Below are positions 42,391 through 54,561 of a stretch of 64,000 nucleotides of DNA, one piece after another. The notes under the pieces are model-generated. The model was not told where the DNA came from. It made no database searches and saw nothing but the letters and a program-made list of their open reading frames with translations. The stretch lies in the NCBI GenBank assembly GCA_029224185.1, contig CM055198.1:3215675-3279674 (forward strand), read 5' to 3'. Both the position numbers and the translations under genes were made by a program. Position 1 is the first letter of the stretch; each line of letters starts with the position of its first letter. This DNA comes from Karalla daura (lineage: Eukaryota; Chordata; Actinopteri; Chaetodontiformes; Leiognathidae).

Positions 42391-44344
42391 TGGGAGAAAT
42401 GAGGCCTTTGAAGCGGAATGACAGAGTGTGTGTGTGTAGGGGGGGGGGGTAAAATAAGAGAGCGAGGTCTGTCAGATGGGAATATTACAGATAGGTGCAG
42501 TGACTGGCGAACCACTTCAGAGCGCCCTGCTGCCTTTGACGCGTCCACTGTTTTATCAGGATGCGTGTGTTTTCAGTCTACTTTAAACTATGGCCACTTT
42601 CATTCTGAGAAGTCTGTCATCTGGTGGCATGTACTTTGAGAGAGACAGATACAGCGATATGAGATTGATATCTTGATTTCTGAGTTGCTACCTGGCCCAG
42701 TGTCATATATGTGGTAAGTACAGCAGGATCATCTCAGTGTTGGACTGATGATGAAGAGGCCCAGCGAAGCTCCACACAGGCACATCCTTCTTTTATTCAG
42801 GAAAAAACGTGCGGATCACAGCGGGATCAAGGCGACTTGGAGATGTTGACATTGTGTCGCGGGATCATCTCTTTCTCCTCTTTGCTTTGTTGGGGGTTTT
42901 TCCTCCAGCGGACGGTGCTTTTCTGAAGCGTCCTCGGTCTCAGTTATTACTGCTCGTGGACTTTTCCTCCACATTGCCTGACAGCTCAAACACACGTCCT
43001 CCTGTGTGCCAGGAGAGTTTACCAGGCGCGAACAAGCCAGCGCATTCAGAGCGACAGGCCAGAAACGTCTCACAGGGGGGAGGGAAAAAAAAAGGGTGGA
43101 TTGTCCTACCTTGAATCGCACTTTCTTGAGCATCATACTGGAATCCGGGTGGCACAAAAACAAAACAAGGTATAAGCAAACTTTTTAACAATCCATTCGG
43201 GGAAAAAGCCTTTAAAAGAAGAAAAAAAAAGCCCAGATGAGACGTTCATCAAATCCAGCCCAAACACCCAAAGTGAGTCAGCGCGCAGGACTCTGCGGAG
43301 TGAGGAGTCTGCCTGCTGACTGTCTGTGCGTGCGTGTGTGTGTGTGCGAGTGAGTGAGTGAGTGAGTGAGTGCCAAAGACAACAGTGTCTGGCGCAGTGT
43401 CGCCCTGCTCTCCCCTCTCCCTCCTCCTCCTGGGAGAGCCTTCACACAGCTTATCAGCCTGCTCATTCACTCGGAAAGCAGACACACCCTCTTTTTATGA
43501 CTGGAGGGCTGCTATTAACACCCCCCCCCCCTTCCTCCTCCTCCTCTACAACCCCCACACTCCAAATATGGGTGCTGCTAAGCCCACTCCTGAACCCGTC
43601 CCCTGTGACCCTTCATAGCCCTGCCCTCCCTCCTCCTCCTCCTCCTGCCCCCGTCGCACCCTTCCTCTCCCAGCCAGCGTCGCCCCATCTGTTGAGCTGC
43701 GGCGTCCCCAGCCCCTCGACTGCCTCCTCCTCATCCTCACCCTCCCCATCCTCAGGGCCGCTCAGCCTCCTGCCGCACACAGGCTCTCCATCTGTAAGAG
43801 AGATTATCCATACCCTAATAACCCCGGGACAATCGACCTGTGTGGCCCGCATCGATTCCCGACATGCCTTATTGTTCTCGTGACCCCGGAGCTGCATCCA
43901 GATCTCCGCAGCGAGGCTTCGTCTGCAGGGTGTAGTGTCCGAGTTAATGCGGCAGCCCGGAATAGCTGTTAACGCGGCCGAGGAAACAGGAGAAGCGCTG
44001 CGTTTGTTTGACCTTTGACCCCACGCCGCTCCGACACGCACACAAGCAGGCACAGAGAGCAGAGCGGTCTACCGCTAGGGAAGAAACATCCAACCTTACG
44101 GCAGAAAGAAATCACACTCCGGGAGCGTGGAAACATCCAAGTACCAGGTGTGTGGGTTTAAATCCATGGGGAGTGTTTTAGAGATGGTCTCAAGCCGAGC
44201 TCCTGCACCTGGGGCCTAACCACAGTCAGACACAGGTTAGATCCGACAGTCCTAAAAGTGATCACGATAGGGATTCAAAAGCTGCTTCACACTAGTAGTA
44301 AGCCATATGTGAAGTATCAAAGTTCACTTCTGTCCTTTCTCATT

Positions 44345-44405
44345 CATACTATATCCTTGAGGGAACCTCCCTAAGGGATCAATAAAGTTTCTCTCTATCT
44401 ATCCA
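44345..44405 (+). mobile_element. fish LINE 3' tail remnant
   Basis: ccctaagggatcaataaagt followed by tctatctatc is the well-known 3' tail of fish non-LTR elements (CCCTxxGGGATCAATAAAGTATCTATC). Only the tail is present. Confidence 0.65.
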
Positions 44406-44619
44406 TCTGTTACATTGAGTCCACTAACTCTGGTGACCTCCTGATTAAGGCTCAGTTCCCATCAGCCTGCTCTCTTTATCCTTCATATCTTGTCATAGGG
44501 GGAATTCTGCTTTGTTCATGCGTTATATTTGACTTTAAGCTTCCGTCGATGTATGCAAATTGCACAAGCTATGATGACATGTTCCCAGGCATGTAGTGTG
44601 AGGATCTCAGCCCCGAGTC

Positions 44620-44624
<5 letters not shown>

Positions 44625-44668
<44 letters not shown>
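44625..44668. repeat. (TG)n microsatellite
   Basis: 22 perfect units. Confidence 0.97.
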
Positions 44669-44671
<3 letters not shown>

Positions 44672-45070
44672 GGGCTGCGTCCCACCGCTCACTGTTTAGT
44701 CTGGCTCCTGTGACCCTCACAGTTCATGCCAATGAGTGGAGCTTCATGGGATCGGACAGGATGAGTCATGAGGCTTAAAGGTGACTAGTTAGTCATCACA
44801 CAAGATGAAACTCCACGAAATACCTCACAGTCAACACCACATCGCAGCGCACTCCTGTTTAAGGATAGCCGTCGAGTGCAAGTGGTATAGGCAAATTCGG
44901 CCTCTGTATAGCAGAGTATATCTCATATACAAGTGGAGCAAATAGATAGACATGGATCTGCTGAAATGCCAAGGAGCGAAGAGCCGGAACCATCTGAAAT
45001 AGTTCCTAAATGGGGGACTTCCTCCGCATCCGCGGGCGCGAGTGCCCTCAGCAACACAAACACCCAAGCC

Positions 45071-45501
45071 ACGCTTCCTTTTTCAGTAATACATTTTATT
45101 CCATTAAAGATTTTTTTTTTCTAATTGTACACTGGAATGTTAAGATTCCCCTTCGGTAATTTAGTTAAAAATGCTCAATCTAGACATTTTCAACACCCCA
45201 CCCCTCCCCTCCCCTCCCCTCCCCCATCCACACAACCACTGCTAAAGTGAAATTTCGGGGAGTACAAATGAAAAAAAAAAAAAGAGAGAAGAAAAAAAAA
45301 AAAAAGACCATGAAGGACTAATGTTACATTTTGAATAATGCGGATGCACAATGAGAATGTCAGTAAAGGATGACCAGGTGGATGAAGATGTTGACTGGGA
45401 GAGCTCCGGTCCATGTGAGGGGAGTGGCTCCACATCAGGCTGGCAGTCTCTGATCTCTGCACAGTGAGTGTGTACGTGTGTGTGCGCGTGTGTGTGTGTG
45501 T

Positions 45502-45541
<40 letters not shown>

Positions 45542-46674
45542 GTGTTACAAAACAGATCCAACAGATACAACAGTCGAACGTTTTGTTTTTTTACTGGAAG
45601 ATAACTTTCGCCCTGCAACTGGGAATTCCTTACATAGTCCTTTGCTCTACGCTGTCGATTTTTTTTTATTTTCAATATCCGGATTAGTGGCAAACACTGA
45701 CAAAAAGTATACAGCGAAACAATGAAATAAAAAATATCAAAGTTTAAAAAAAAAAAGAAAAGAAAAGAAAAAGAGACGAGCTGGCCGATGATAACCGCAG
45801 GCGGGACAGACGCCACGGAGCCACGTTTTCCCGCTTCCGACCGACGCGTTCACTTCTCAAAAAACAAAAACAAAACAAAAACAAAACCAAAAACAGAAAA
45901 GAAAGAAAGAAAAACGGAGGAAAAACAAAAGTCATCCGAAGTGAGATAGAGCGAATCACAACAGTTCCGACGATTAGAGAGTGACAGGCGTATGATTGAG
46001 ACAGCTACCGTTGTCCAGGTTACCATGGGGGGGGGGGGGGGGGGGGGGCGAGGGGGGGGGAGGGCACCAAGGGCATGTTCATACCAAACGGACCACTGCC
46101 ATGAGAAGAAGAGGAAGAAGACGACGAGGCTGCGGAGGACGTGCGATTCTTCGGGGATGCTCCACTACCAGCGCTCACTTCAGCGGAGCCCGAGAAGCCC
46201 CGGGACGGGGGAGCCCGGCCCCCCCCCCCCCCCACACTCCCCCTCCCCCCACACATACACACACACACACACACACACAGTCATCCTCTACTTAATAAGT
46301 CTGGAAGTCCTCTTACAGTGCTGCTGGGCGACTTCAGAGGTGCTTTGAATCCTGTGTGTTGTTGTTGTTGTTTATTTCCTGTTCAATTAACTCTATATAT
46401 AGATGATCCTCTCTCATACAAACATATAAATACATCACCGCTGCTCTGCTCCACCCGCAGGATGAGGCTTTGCCAGAGGGCTGACGTAGTCCCGTCGATG
46501 TACACAGTCTTCAGAAATAGTATACAGGGTGGGCAGGCAAAGAAATCTTCAATCTTTCTCTGTAGCATAGACTTGGACTTTTTTTCGTTTTTGTCGGTGG
46601 TGATTTTTTTTTTTTTTTTTTTTAGATTTTGACGTTTTCTTTGATTTTTTTCCTCTTTTCTATTTTTTTCTTTT
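45071..46674 (-). other. arcn1: arcn1 3' untranslated region (inferred)
   Basis: It follows the TAA at 46,677-46,675 and runs about 1.6 kb to the polyadenylation signal at 45,100. A/T homopolymers, a 22-base G run (46,027-46,048), CA/TG tracts (46,257-46,279 and 45,475-45,545) and CAAAA-type repeats (about 45,858-45,900) make it highly repetitive. The open frames across it are low-complexity. Confidence 0.65.
45095..45100 (-). terminator. arcn1: arcn1 polyadenylation signal AATAAA
   Basis: AATAAA on the minus strand (TTTATT on plus), the last strong signal before intergenic DNA. Another AATAAA lies at 45,670-45,665 and could give a shorter transcript. Confidence 0.55.
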
Positions 46675-47185
46675 TTACAGGATCTCGTATTTGTCGACCA
46701 CAAAGGAGGTTTCTGAAGAGAATCTAACGGAGCTGTCGCCGTCTACGTGAGTCACTTTGGTAACCTGGGGAAGAGAGGGGAAGAGGCAAAAAAAAAAAAA
46801 AAAAAAAGGATTATAAGCGGTTTGAAAGTTGTTTGACTTCCAGTTTAGCTAAACAATTGTTCAGTATTGAAAATATTTTGGTTCTGAAGTCAAAATATTG
46901 GGGAAAACTTTGAAAAACATAAACAAGTCATATATACATACATATACATATATATGAATATATATATATATATATATATATGTGACTTGTTTATGTTTTT
47001 CAAATCTTAAATTTTAAATTCAAATTTAAAGAAAAAAAACTATAAAAGGATGTATAACTTTGTCCATGTGGCACAGCAGCTAAACAATTGTTCAGTGTTG
47101 AAAATATTTAGGCTCTGAAGCCAAAATATTGGGGAAAACTTTGAAAAACATAAACAAGTCATATATACATATACATATATATATG

Positions 47186-47217
<32 letters not shown>

Positions 47218-50200
47218 TATATATATATATGACTTGCTTATGTTTTTCAAATCTTAAATTTTAAATTCAAATTTAAAGAAAAAAAACTATATAAGGATGT
47301 ATAACTTTGTCCATGTGGCACAGCACTCGAGCGGAGCATGGTCTGATCTAACGGCTGGGGCTCGCACCCACCTGGATGTCGCAGTAGTTGCGTTTGGAGA
47401 CAAAGGACACGCTGATGGGGAAGAAGTCGTTGGGCTGCCCGGCGATGCTGAACTCCAGGCTGCCCGTCTTGTTGTTGGCGTCGATGACGGGTAGGCACCA
47501 CTCCAGGACGTTTCGCCTGCTGTCGTGTTTGTACTCTCCGTCCAGGTCGCCGATCACCGGGGCTCCCACTCCGGACCTGGCCAACCAGAACCACACGCCG
47601 CTGTCATGAGCTGCTCCCACGAGTATCACCCTGGGGGGGGGGGGGGGGGGGGACTTACGGTACTGGGATGCTGATGACCACGTCGTTGAGCTCCAGGCTG
47701 TCCTCCTGCAGCTCGTACTCGATGTTGACGTCGCAGCCGCTACCACTCTCAGAAGGCCAGCAGTTTACTGGGGAGGGAGGGAGCGCACAGGCGGGTGAGA
47801 CACAGAGCGACCACACATAACCACACTCAGCAGAGCAGAGCAGAGCAGAGCAGAGCAGAGCAGAGCAGAGCAGAGCAGAGCAGAGCAGAGGTCGTCCCAT
47901 GGACTCACTGGTTAGAGGTATGAGCGACTCGTCCGTGGTCTGTAGTCTCCACTTGAGCACGCCGACGTCGTTGTTGAGGGGGAAGGACTTCTCCGGGTTC
48001 TTCAGGCCGATCACGGAGTCGGCCGTGAACAACTTCTTGTCCACGTTAGGATGTGTCTGCCGGGACAGAGACACACATACATGCACAATTTCAAGCCGAC
48101 GGCTTTGGCATGTGTTGGGCCACCCTTTTTACCAGCTCCATGCGGAAAATTAATTCATTTGGACCCCTAGTTCTGGATTTATCCAGTATTCCTAAGCGCT
48201 ACTTGAGACAATCTTGCTAAAACTTCCACATCTTTTTAGTCAGTGAACGAGTCAAAACTCTCCAATCCAAAAATCTACATGCACAAAAACCTGCTATTGA
48301 TAATATCAGACAGCAGTGCTTTTCTTCTAAATGAAACACTGGTATGACAGACTTCATGGTTTGCTAATGTGATGGCAGAGGGATTAAAAATTGTGGTTTG
48401 AATGGGACATTTTTGCCTTTGAGGGGGATTAGAGGGAGTATCTGGCAGTACATAATAACAATGCCAATACAATCCAATCAATTTTGCTGCTAACCTGCGA
48501 CATACCCAAGCTTCTCTCGCCACCAAAGTTTCACCCCCTCACATTTGTTACGTGAAAACCCAGTTTCACATCAATGGAAACACAAAAAGTGGGCTTGACT
48601 GGCGTTTAAAGGGTTAAAATGTAATATTGAGCAAAGTGGTAGTTGTTCAAGAGACTTGTGTAAAAAATACAATGTAAATTTAAGGAAATTTGCATGAGCT
48701 AAAAAAAAAAAGTAAATATTTACAGAGAACCATTTTGAGAGACCTTTACTGAGGAAATCTTTCCTTTTCAGGGAAATCTGAAACCGCCATTATCTCTGAC
48801 ACATTCCTGAGACGTTTCTCATTACCGACTTCTCATTCGAAGCCATTACACCTTCTAAAAGTGTCATGACAATGCAGAAGAGAGAAAAACACTATAGGCA
48901 AATGAAACACTGCGTGTGAGCTAACCGCCTTAAAAGCCAGAGTCATTGGTCGAGGAGGATTTTATCACATTCATTTAGTACAGTTATGGAGGAGATTATC
49001 TTTAATAGTCGGTTGAATGTGGATAAACGGTTCAATTGCTGAAACTGAGCTACATCTGATTCTCTGACGAGGCACTGACGTTCCAGACGCCTGTTGCTCG
49101 GTCGCACGTCTACCAATCATCGTTTCACCCACTTGCAGCTGCAGTCCCTTATTGTCGTTGTTGTTGATGATGAGGCGGATGCGTCCGTTCTTGTCGTCCG
49201 TGACCCGGAGCGTCACCATGCCCAGCACCTCCATGTTCTGGAGGCCGCCGTCGCGGCCGCAGGTCAGCGTGATCTTCTCCTCCACGCGCAGGTGTACGCT
49301 GAGGGGGAGCACACAACCGATGGGTTACATCCAGGTCACAGCCAGACGGACCCTACTCCTTTCAACAGAGCATCAATCGATTGATCTAACTGACAGAAAA
49401 AGACTGATGCAGTGATAACCAAGTGAGAAAATGATCGAAAACATGTCACTAAAGAGGTAAAGGGAGTGACGCGCTTTGTTTAATTTGACTTCCTGTACAA
49501 ATATTTGCCCGGGAGCTGCGGTTACACCCACTCAGACGGTGCGTGATGCTATGTTTCGTCTCCTACACACAGTCACAGCTCAGCCCTCCGCAAGCCGAGG
49601 AGGACGCGGCAAGAAGCGAGCGTGTCCCGGTGGCACATCCAACCCCAGGAGCGCTGGGAACGTACCTCTCCACGTTGACGGGCGGCGGCAGGGCTTTCGA
49701 GACGTCGGAGCCCCTCTTCCCCGAGGTCGGCATGATGGTTTCGCCCTCGGACTTGAGCTTGTCCACAAAGTTGTCCACCTCCTTCCCTTTGGCGCCCAGT
49801 TTCAGAGCCTTGCTGGGCCCGCTCGGTCTGGAAGGAAGCCCCGGTTCACAGCGATGAGTCCACCATTAAAAAAAAAAAGGTCCGGGAGGGGAAGGGGGGG
49901 GGGGGCATAGATAGGGCGAGGCTAGTTACCTGACTGCGGCCGGCGTGATCTTGGGCTTCTCGGGCTCGACGATGGTGTCTGTGATGATGGACCCTGAGGA
50001 GACGCTGGTCATGCCGGCGCTGCCGAAGCCGCCGAAGGCCGGCACCTTCTTCCCGGAGCGCTCGGCGTCCCGCCTGGCCTGCTGCAGCTCCTTGGCCTTC
50101 CTCCTCATCTCGGCCTTGGCCTCTCTCTCCTGGGTCTGTGGATTTACGGCTCAACGTTTCAACGCCGCAGCTGACTTCCCATTGCAGTTTTCACACTTCT

Positions 50201-52308
50201 TAAATGCCCATAAAGTAGATGCCACCTAGAAAGTTCTGGACGTGCATGACGTTTTGCATTTCCGTGCTTTTGTCAGACGTTCCCATTCAGAGTGATCTCA
50301 CCTCTCGGACAGCGCGGAAGACCTTCTCCTCGTGGGAGTCCATCTCTGTGAAGGTGCGGATCTGAGCCAGGTTGACGTTCTCCCTGTAGCCGAGCGCCAC
50401 GATCTCGTCAAAGGCAAAGATCAGGTCGAAACAGTGCTCGGAGATTTCGCTCTCCTCCAGCACACGGCAGTACTCTGGAATCTGAACAGCAAGACAAACG
50501 GAGCAAACGTGAACCTGTGGCAAACCTGTTCCAAGTGGGGAAACAGCTCTAAAGCCTCTGTCTTAATGCAGCCTCATTTGAGATCTTTTAATGAAACCAC
50601 CAATCATGGCAATCTTTAAATGACTGTAGTATTGTGAACAACATGAGAGCAGAAAGGTCTGCATTAGGTTTTCAAGAACTGCACTCATTTCTTTGTGCAT
50701 GATTACATGGGCACTCACTGTGAAACGCTAGCATTGTTTAACCCCCCCTCTCCTCCCCCCCAGTCTCCAGGCAAGTCAGCTGTGTGTGTCCTTACCACCC
50801 GGGAGAAGAGTCTGAGCGTCTCCAGATCCTCCAGGATGTTGCTGTTCTTGGTGGTGATGAGGACCATGTACAGTTTCTCCAGCGGCTGGTACACGTAGCG
50901 CACGCTGTCTGTCTCCACGAACGTGTGCTGCTTCCCCGTGTTCATCAGCTTGGGGAAGGCGGCCAGGAGACCCTCGATGCGCGTCCGGGTCATCTCCACA
51001 AACTGCCGCGATACGATGGCCTTGCCGGCCTTGGTGCACACCGCCGCTGCCAAGAGCACCTGCGGGAGAACAGGGAGGGCTGGCTGTAACGGTGGTCCAC
51101 TCTTGAAGTGCTGGGACAAAGTGGAGCGGAGGGAGGGTTCAACTGCATCCCCGTCATACCTGCCCTCCCACACTCCAAAAACATGCATCAAGGTAAACTG
51201 GAGGCTCAAAATCACCCCTGGGTGTGAATGGTGTATGGTCTATGTCCTGTCATGGAGATCTGTCCCTGCCTAGATCCTGCATCACCAGTGGACATTGAGC
51301 AGGTAAAACAAAAATCGATTTCTGAGAACAAGACGCACTGTTTATCTTCAAAGCATTTTTATTCCATCTTAAGCTAGATATGGGTCTCCGATTCCATATC
51401 CACAAGTTACTCATTGGACAACTGAACTCACCGAGCTGAGCAGGTTTCCAGCTCAAGGTCGCCTCCTGTGTGAGTCTCTGAGGGCTTGAGGCTGCCTGGG
51501 ATCAGGTAACCAGCTGCCCAACTCAACGCCACAAGAGGGGCCGACACGTTCACAGAGGAGGAAGTCCCTAGATCACACTTTGGAAACTATTTATGCGCCA
51601 GGTGTGTTGGGATAAAGGTGCCGGCTAAAGATCAGCTCCATTCTGACCGGAGATCGACAACTGTTACTCATCACAGACACCGGCAGCTGTCCCTCACAAT
51701 GGCTGCAGGTTTCAGCAACATCACATTCACTTCCAGGCTCAATAGCCAAAGATCCACCAATCCCTTTCTGACTGAAACCTGAATATGGGGACCGCAGTGA
51801 TCACTCGGTGACAAAGCCTCTGGTTAGAAATGAAACCGATCGGATCGGGCAGCACCTGTGGGGGCACATCCCCAGGCCAAAGAGACAGACTCTGACAACA
51901 CTTCATGATACTCTGAACACACATCGGACAGAGACGTGTCGGTAAATGCATCAAAGAAAGCTGTCTGACTGGCGGTGGTTTGACAGCAGGTACCATTAGC
52001 TCGACCCTGGCGTTAGCAATGGAGCTAGTTCACGTCAGCAGTGTCTGCAACCCTCAAAGCAGCCCCCTCACCTCCGACCCGACAAGTAATAACAACCACG
52101 TCGACTCGGTTACTTGTATTTAGCAGCTGGGGATAAAAGTTAAATAGCGAGAGTGAGGAAAAGCAGGGTTTCCGTGTATGTGTGTGTGTGTGGGAGAACG
52201 GTACTGTTAGCTAGCAGCTAGCTGGCTAGCAAGCTAGCAGTGTTATGATAGGAGCGAGGCCTGGTTCGAGCCCGGACACTGGCCTCGTCCTCTCCCAGAA
52301 CTCACCAT
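46675..52308 (-). CDS. arcn1: arcn1 (archain 1, coatomer subunit delta), ten coding exons, apparent frameshift in exon 5
   Basis: Exons: 52,308-52,306 (ATG only), 51,059-50,796, 50,481-50,302, 50,135-49,930, 49,828-49,666, 49,298-49,133, 48,056-47,909, 47,767-47,659, 47,576-47,372, 46,764-46,675. All borders are GT-AG. The product would be about 510 aa (human 511) and is near-identical to human ARCN1: N-terminal longin-like part (VCTKAGKAIVSRQFVEMTR, residues about 8-26), a charged helical linker (REAKAEMRRKAKELQQARRD), and a C-terminal mu-homology domain from about residue 270 ending VDKYEIL. Family knowledge: delta-COP pairs with zeta-COP in the F-subcomplex of the COPI coat, which carries retrograde Golgi-to-ER cargo; its mu-homology domain binds tryptophan motifs of the ER tether. 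Exon 5 is one base too long (see its own entry). The start codon split off in a tiny exon is supported by the Kozak-like context and the VLLAAAV block that follows. Confidence 0.96.
46848..47324. repeat. tandemly duplicated segment with AT-rich palindromes in arcn1 intron 9
   Basis: Two copies, about 46,848-47,077 and 47,078-47,324, both starting agctaaacaattgttcag and ending gtccatgtggcacagc. Each holds an inverted repeat around a (TA)n-rich core: arms 46,909-46,929 and 46,984-47,004 (21 of 21 bases complementary), and 47,140-47,160 and 47,231-47,251 (20 of 21). Copy 2 has a longer TA core. Confidence 0.93.
47633..47652. repeat. poly-G run (poly-C on the arcn1 transcript) in intron 8
   Basis: 20 G bases in an 82-base intron, starting 6 bases after the exon 8 donor. 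Confidence 0.95.
47829..47890. repeat. (GCAGA)n pentanucleotide repeat in arcn1 intron 7
   Basis: About 12 perfect units, ending 19 bases beyond the exon 7 donor in the transcribed direction. On the transcript it reads as TCTGC units, so it forms a long pyrimidine-rich tract in a 141-base intron. Confidence 0.95.
49666..49828 (-). CDS. arcn1: arcn1 exon 5 with +1 frameshift
   Basis: The acceptor joins in frame to exon 4 (AG|A = Arg) and gives PSGPSKALK, exactly the human block. Then four A residues (plus strand TTTT, 49,800-49,803) stand where three are expected. The conserved continuation LGAKGKEVDNFVDKLKSEG lies in the next frame, with a TGA in that frame just upstream of the run. The exon is 163 bases; 162 would restore phase with exon 6, and every other arcn1 exon has the length that its phases require. 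Confidence 0.9.
51160..51275 (+). repeat. dispersed teleost repeat, copy 3, in arcn1 intron 1
   Basis: ctcccacactccaaaaacat, ggtgtgaatggtgtatgg and ctgtccctgcct match the family. It is antisense to arcn1 and lies 100 bases upstream of exon 2. Confidence 0.55.
52201..52245. repeat. CTAGC-rich short repeat in arcn1 intron 1
   Basis: Several overlapping CTAGC/GCTAGC units at about 52,208-52,240, about 65 bases downstream of the arcn1 start codon on the transcript. Each unit is self-complementary. Confidence 0.7.
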
Positions 52309-52540
52309 TGTGGACTCGGTCTAGGCTCCGCAGATGTTCCGTATGTGGCCGGTGCGCGGGTTGGATCGTTCTGGGTGGGTGTCAGGGCTCGGAGCGGACC
52401 CACAGCTGGGCTCAGGCTGCGTCGGTAGCGTCAATATGGAGGCAGCAGCAGCTCAGAGCCACGTCTCCACCGGAAGAGCCGCAGCACGGTGATCAGCCCA
52501 CTGTGATCGCTGTGACGTGGGCTCCAACATGTTGGAGCTG
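52309..52540 (-). promoter_or_regulatory. arcn1: arcn1 promoter region with ETS and UPRE-like motifs
   Basis: GC-rich sequence upstream of the arcn1 ATG without a TATA box, typical of a housekeeping promoter. ACCGGAAG (52,469-52,476) is an ETS site, and TGACGTGG (52,513-52,520) is the core bound by XBP1, ATF6 and CREB3-family factors. COPI genes are known targets of secretory-load and unfolded-protein responses, so the motif fits. Its use is inferred. Confidence 0.5.
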
Positions 52541-54202
52541 TTGCATAAACACACACGCGAAAACACACGATAAACCATCCTTCACTTCACCGACGAAGTC
52601 CCTAATTAGAGCTGCAACAACCCACCGGTTTTGTTGTTGTTTTTTTCGTCGACGGTCGAATCCATAAGTTATGTGGACTCTCCTGTATGTAGCCTGAATT
52701 GTCTGTCCTGGAGAACTAAGGAAAAGTAGAACATATTAATATTTAAGTAGCTGGGATGAGAAATCTTCGCCTTACTTCCTTAAAATCGTTCTCAAAAGTA
52801 CTTTAAATGCTTCAATCAATTATTAAAGTAGTGGGCCATTGTTTTGTTAGTTGATTAATGGGCGCCTAATGTTTAACAAGTATCTTCATTTCTAGACTGA
52901 CATATGCTCCCTACTTTTGCTGCTGCTTCTGACATGTAAATCATGTTAGTTTTATTCCCACTGCTGCTACTTTATGCATGTATTTGATGTATATTTCAGT
53001 ACACTCCATATAGTACATGTATGGTATCATATCATCTTTGCATTTCATGTGTAAAAAGCTGTCTTTTTTCTTGTACTGTATGTTAATATACATATACTGT
53101 ATAAAATATAATCCATATTCTTATTTTTCTTACCTCTTTTCTGTTTTATCATATTCGCTTCTGAGGGGGTTAATGTAACAAATGCAATGTACCGCAGCTC
53201 ATCAATAAACTCATTTAATCACTGGTGTTGTCACTTGCTATTTGTTGCTATTTTACTATTTTGAGAGTATAATTCACATCACTGTTTCATTTTCATACTT
53301 TTGCTGCTCTCGTTTCTTCACTTAACCGTTGTTGTGTTTATTGTGATACGAATAAAAGCATAATATGCTATTCTATTCTATTCTGTTCTATTCTAGTAAC
53401 CATGTCTTGTCCAAGGATTCTTCCAAATGTTAACTACTACTCTGGCTCAATTTTGCATACAAACGACAAATACAGAGACAAACTATAAATGAAATTTTAT
53501 TTTATTTTGTACTTACATAACCAAGAAAAACAAACATTTTGCAAAATTTTAAATGGTGTGAGTGAAAATTCAGTCTTCACACTTTTTTGGTGTTCATGGT
53601 GGAGAACCAGTGAACCAGTGGATAATCGTGAATAACATATTTTATACAAAATGTCCAAAACAAAATAAAAGGTTATGCCCTGTGACAGTTGACACCAAAT
53701 TGTCTAACTAAGTTTTTGCTACATGTTTTATATATATTTTGTAATGATTTTCTGAATAATTCAGTAGTGGAACTATGCAGATCAACAAGTGTAGAAATCG
53801 GAGATTCAGTACCCACACTTGACCACTAGATGTCGGTATTTGAGAATTTTATGATTAGGTCTTTCTGAGACGGGCCCGAATCCCATCCGCCCCCCAAAAG
53901 ACTCAAGCCCTAAAACACTCTCTGGTTAAAGTGACATCAGACGGTAGAGACTGAGTGTGGAAGTGTGTGAGGGCTCCATATGTTTTCAATAGAACAGCAC
54001 TTGTCCGTGTCCATGTTGTTGACACTGACTTATAATCTATAGTGTACTAGCAGACACAAGGTGTGTGAGGAAAATATTCCATGATCAGTCAGTCTTAATC
54101 CAAGAGGTAATTTTAAAATAATTATCTTTGGTACTCAGTGACAGACCGGGTGCCAAGTTGCAGCCGTGTTCATGTTGCCACAAAAACATTTTTTGGTATT
54201 GT
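52541..54202. other. arcn1-hmbs divergent intergenic region, AT-rich part
   Basis: AT-rich, no open frame of interest. It contains a short TATTC-type repeat (about 53,371-53,396) that resembles a retrotransposon tail. Confidence 0.6.
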
Positions 54203-54367
<165 letters not shown>

Positions 54368-54407
54368 GAAGCGCACACGGAACAAGGAAATGACCTCTAG
54401 CGGACTG

Positions 54408-54415
54408 TGACGTCA
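54408..54415. promoter_or_regulatory. hmbs: perfect palindromic CRE (TGACGTCA)
   Basis: The full 8-base cAMP-response element lies 147 bases upstream of the hmbs ATG. It is a common core element of TATA-less housekeeping promoters and a CREB/ATF site. Its role here is inferred from position. Confidence 0.6.
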
Positions 54416-54561
54416 CGGGGCAGTCACTCATTCATACTGGAGCTGTACTGCAGAGCACGCTGACTGTTTGCCAGGATTCTGGACTATTTTGATGGTTTCT
54501 GCGTTCAGAGGAGCGCGGCTGTGATCGGTAGGAGCCAGGCGGAGTGACCCGGAGCACGGAC

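Larger units (their letters stand above)
22704..45070. other. phldb1 5' flank and arcn1-phldb1 intergenic DNA, no supported gene
   Basis: About 22 kb without an exon that I can support. Contents seen: (TG)n at 27,419-27,461, (CT)n at 27,732-27,768, (GGA)n at 30,616-30,650, CA at 31,962-31,988, a CAGA/TCTG inverted repeat at about 32,155-32,210, a G run at 34,323-34,343, CA at 36,329-36,387, TC at 36,645-36,703, (CTG)6 plus a G run at 41,882-41,916, TG at 44,625-44,668, dispersed repeat fragments at 34.7, 38.7 and 44.35 kb, and a CpG-rich block at 41.9-42.4 kb. Untranslated first exons of phldb1 may lie here; without a transcript they cannot be placed. Confidence 0.6.

Noticed and set aside
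45190..45816. 208-codon open frame on the minus strand
   Set aside because: Within the inferred arcn1 3'UTR; homopolymer and CA-repeat translation only.
47829..47890. CRISPR-like repeat
   Set aside because: It is a plain pentanucleotide tandem repeat without spacers, in a vertebrate intron.
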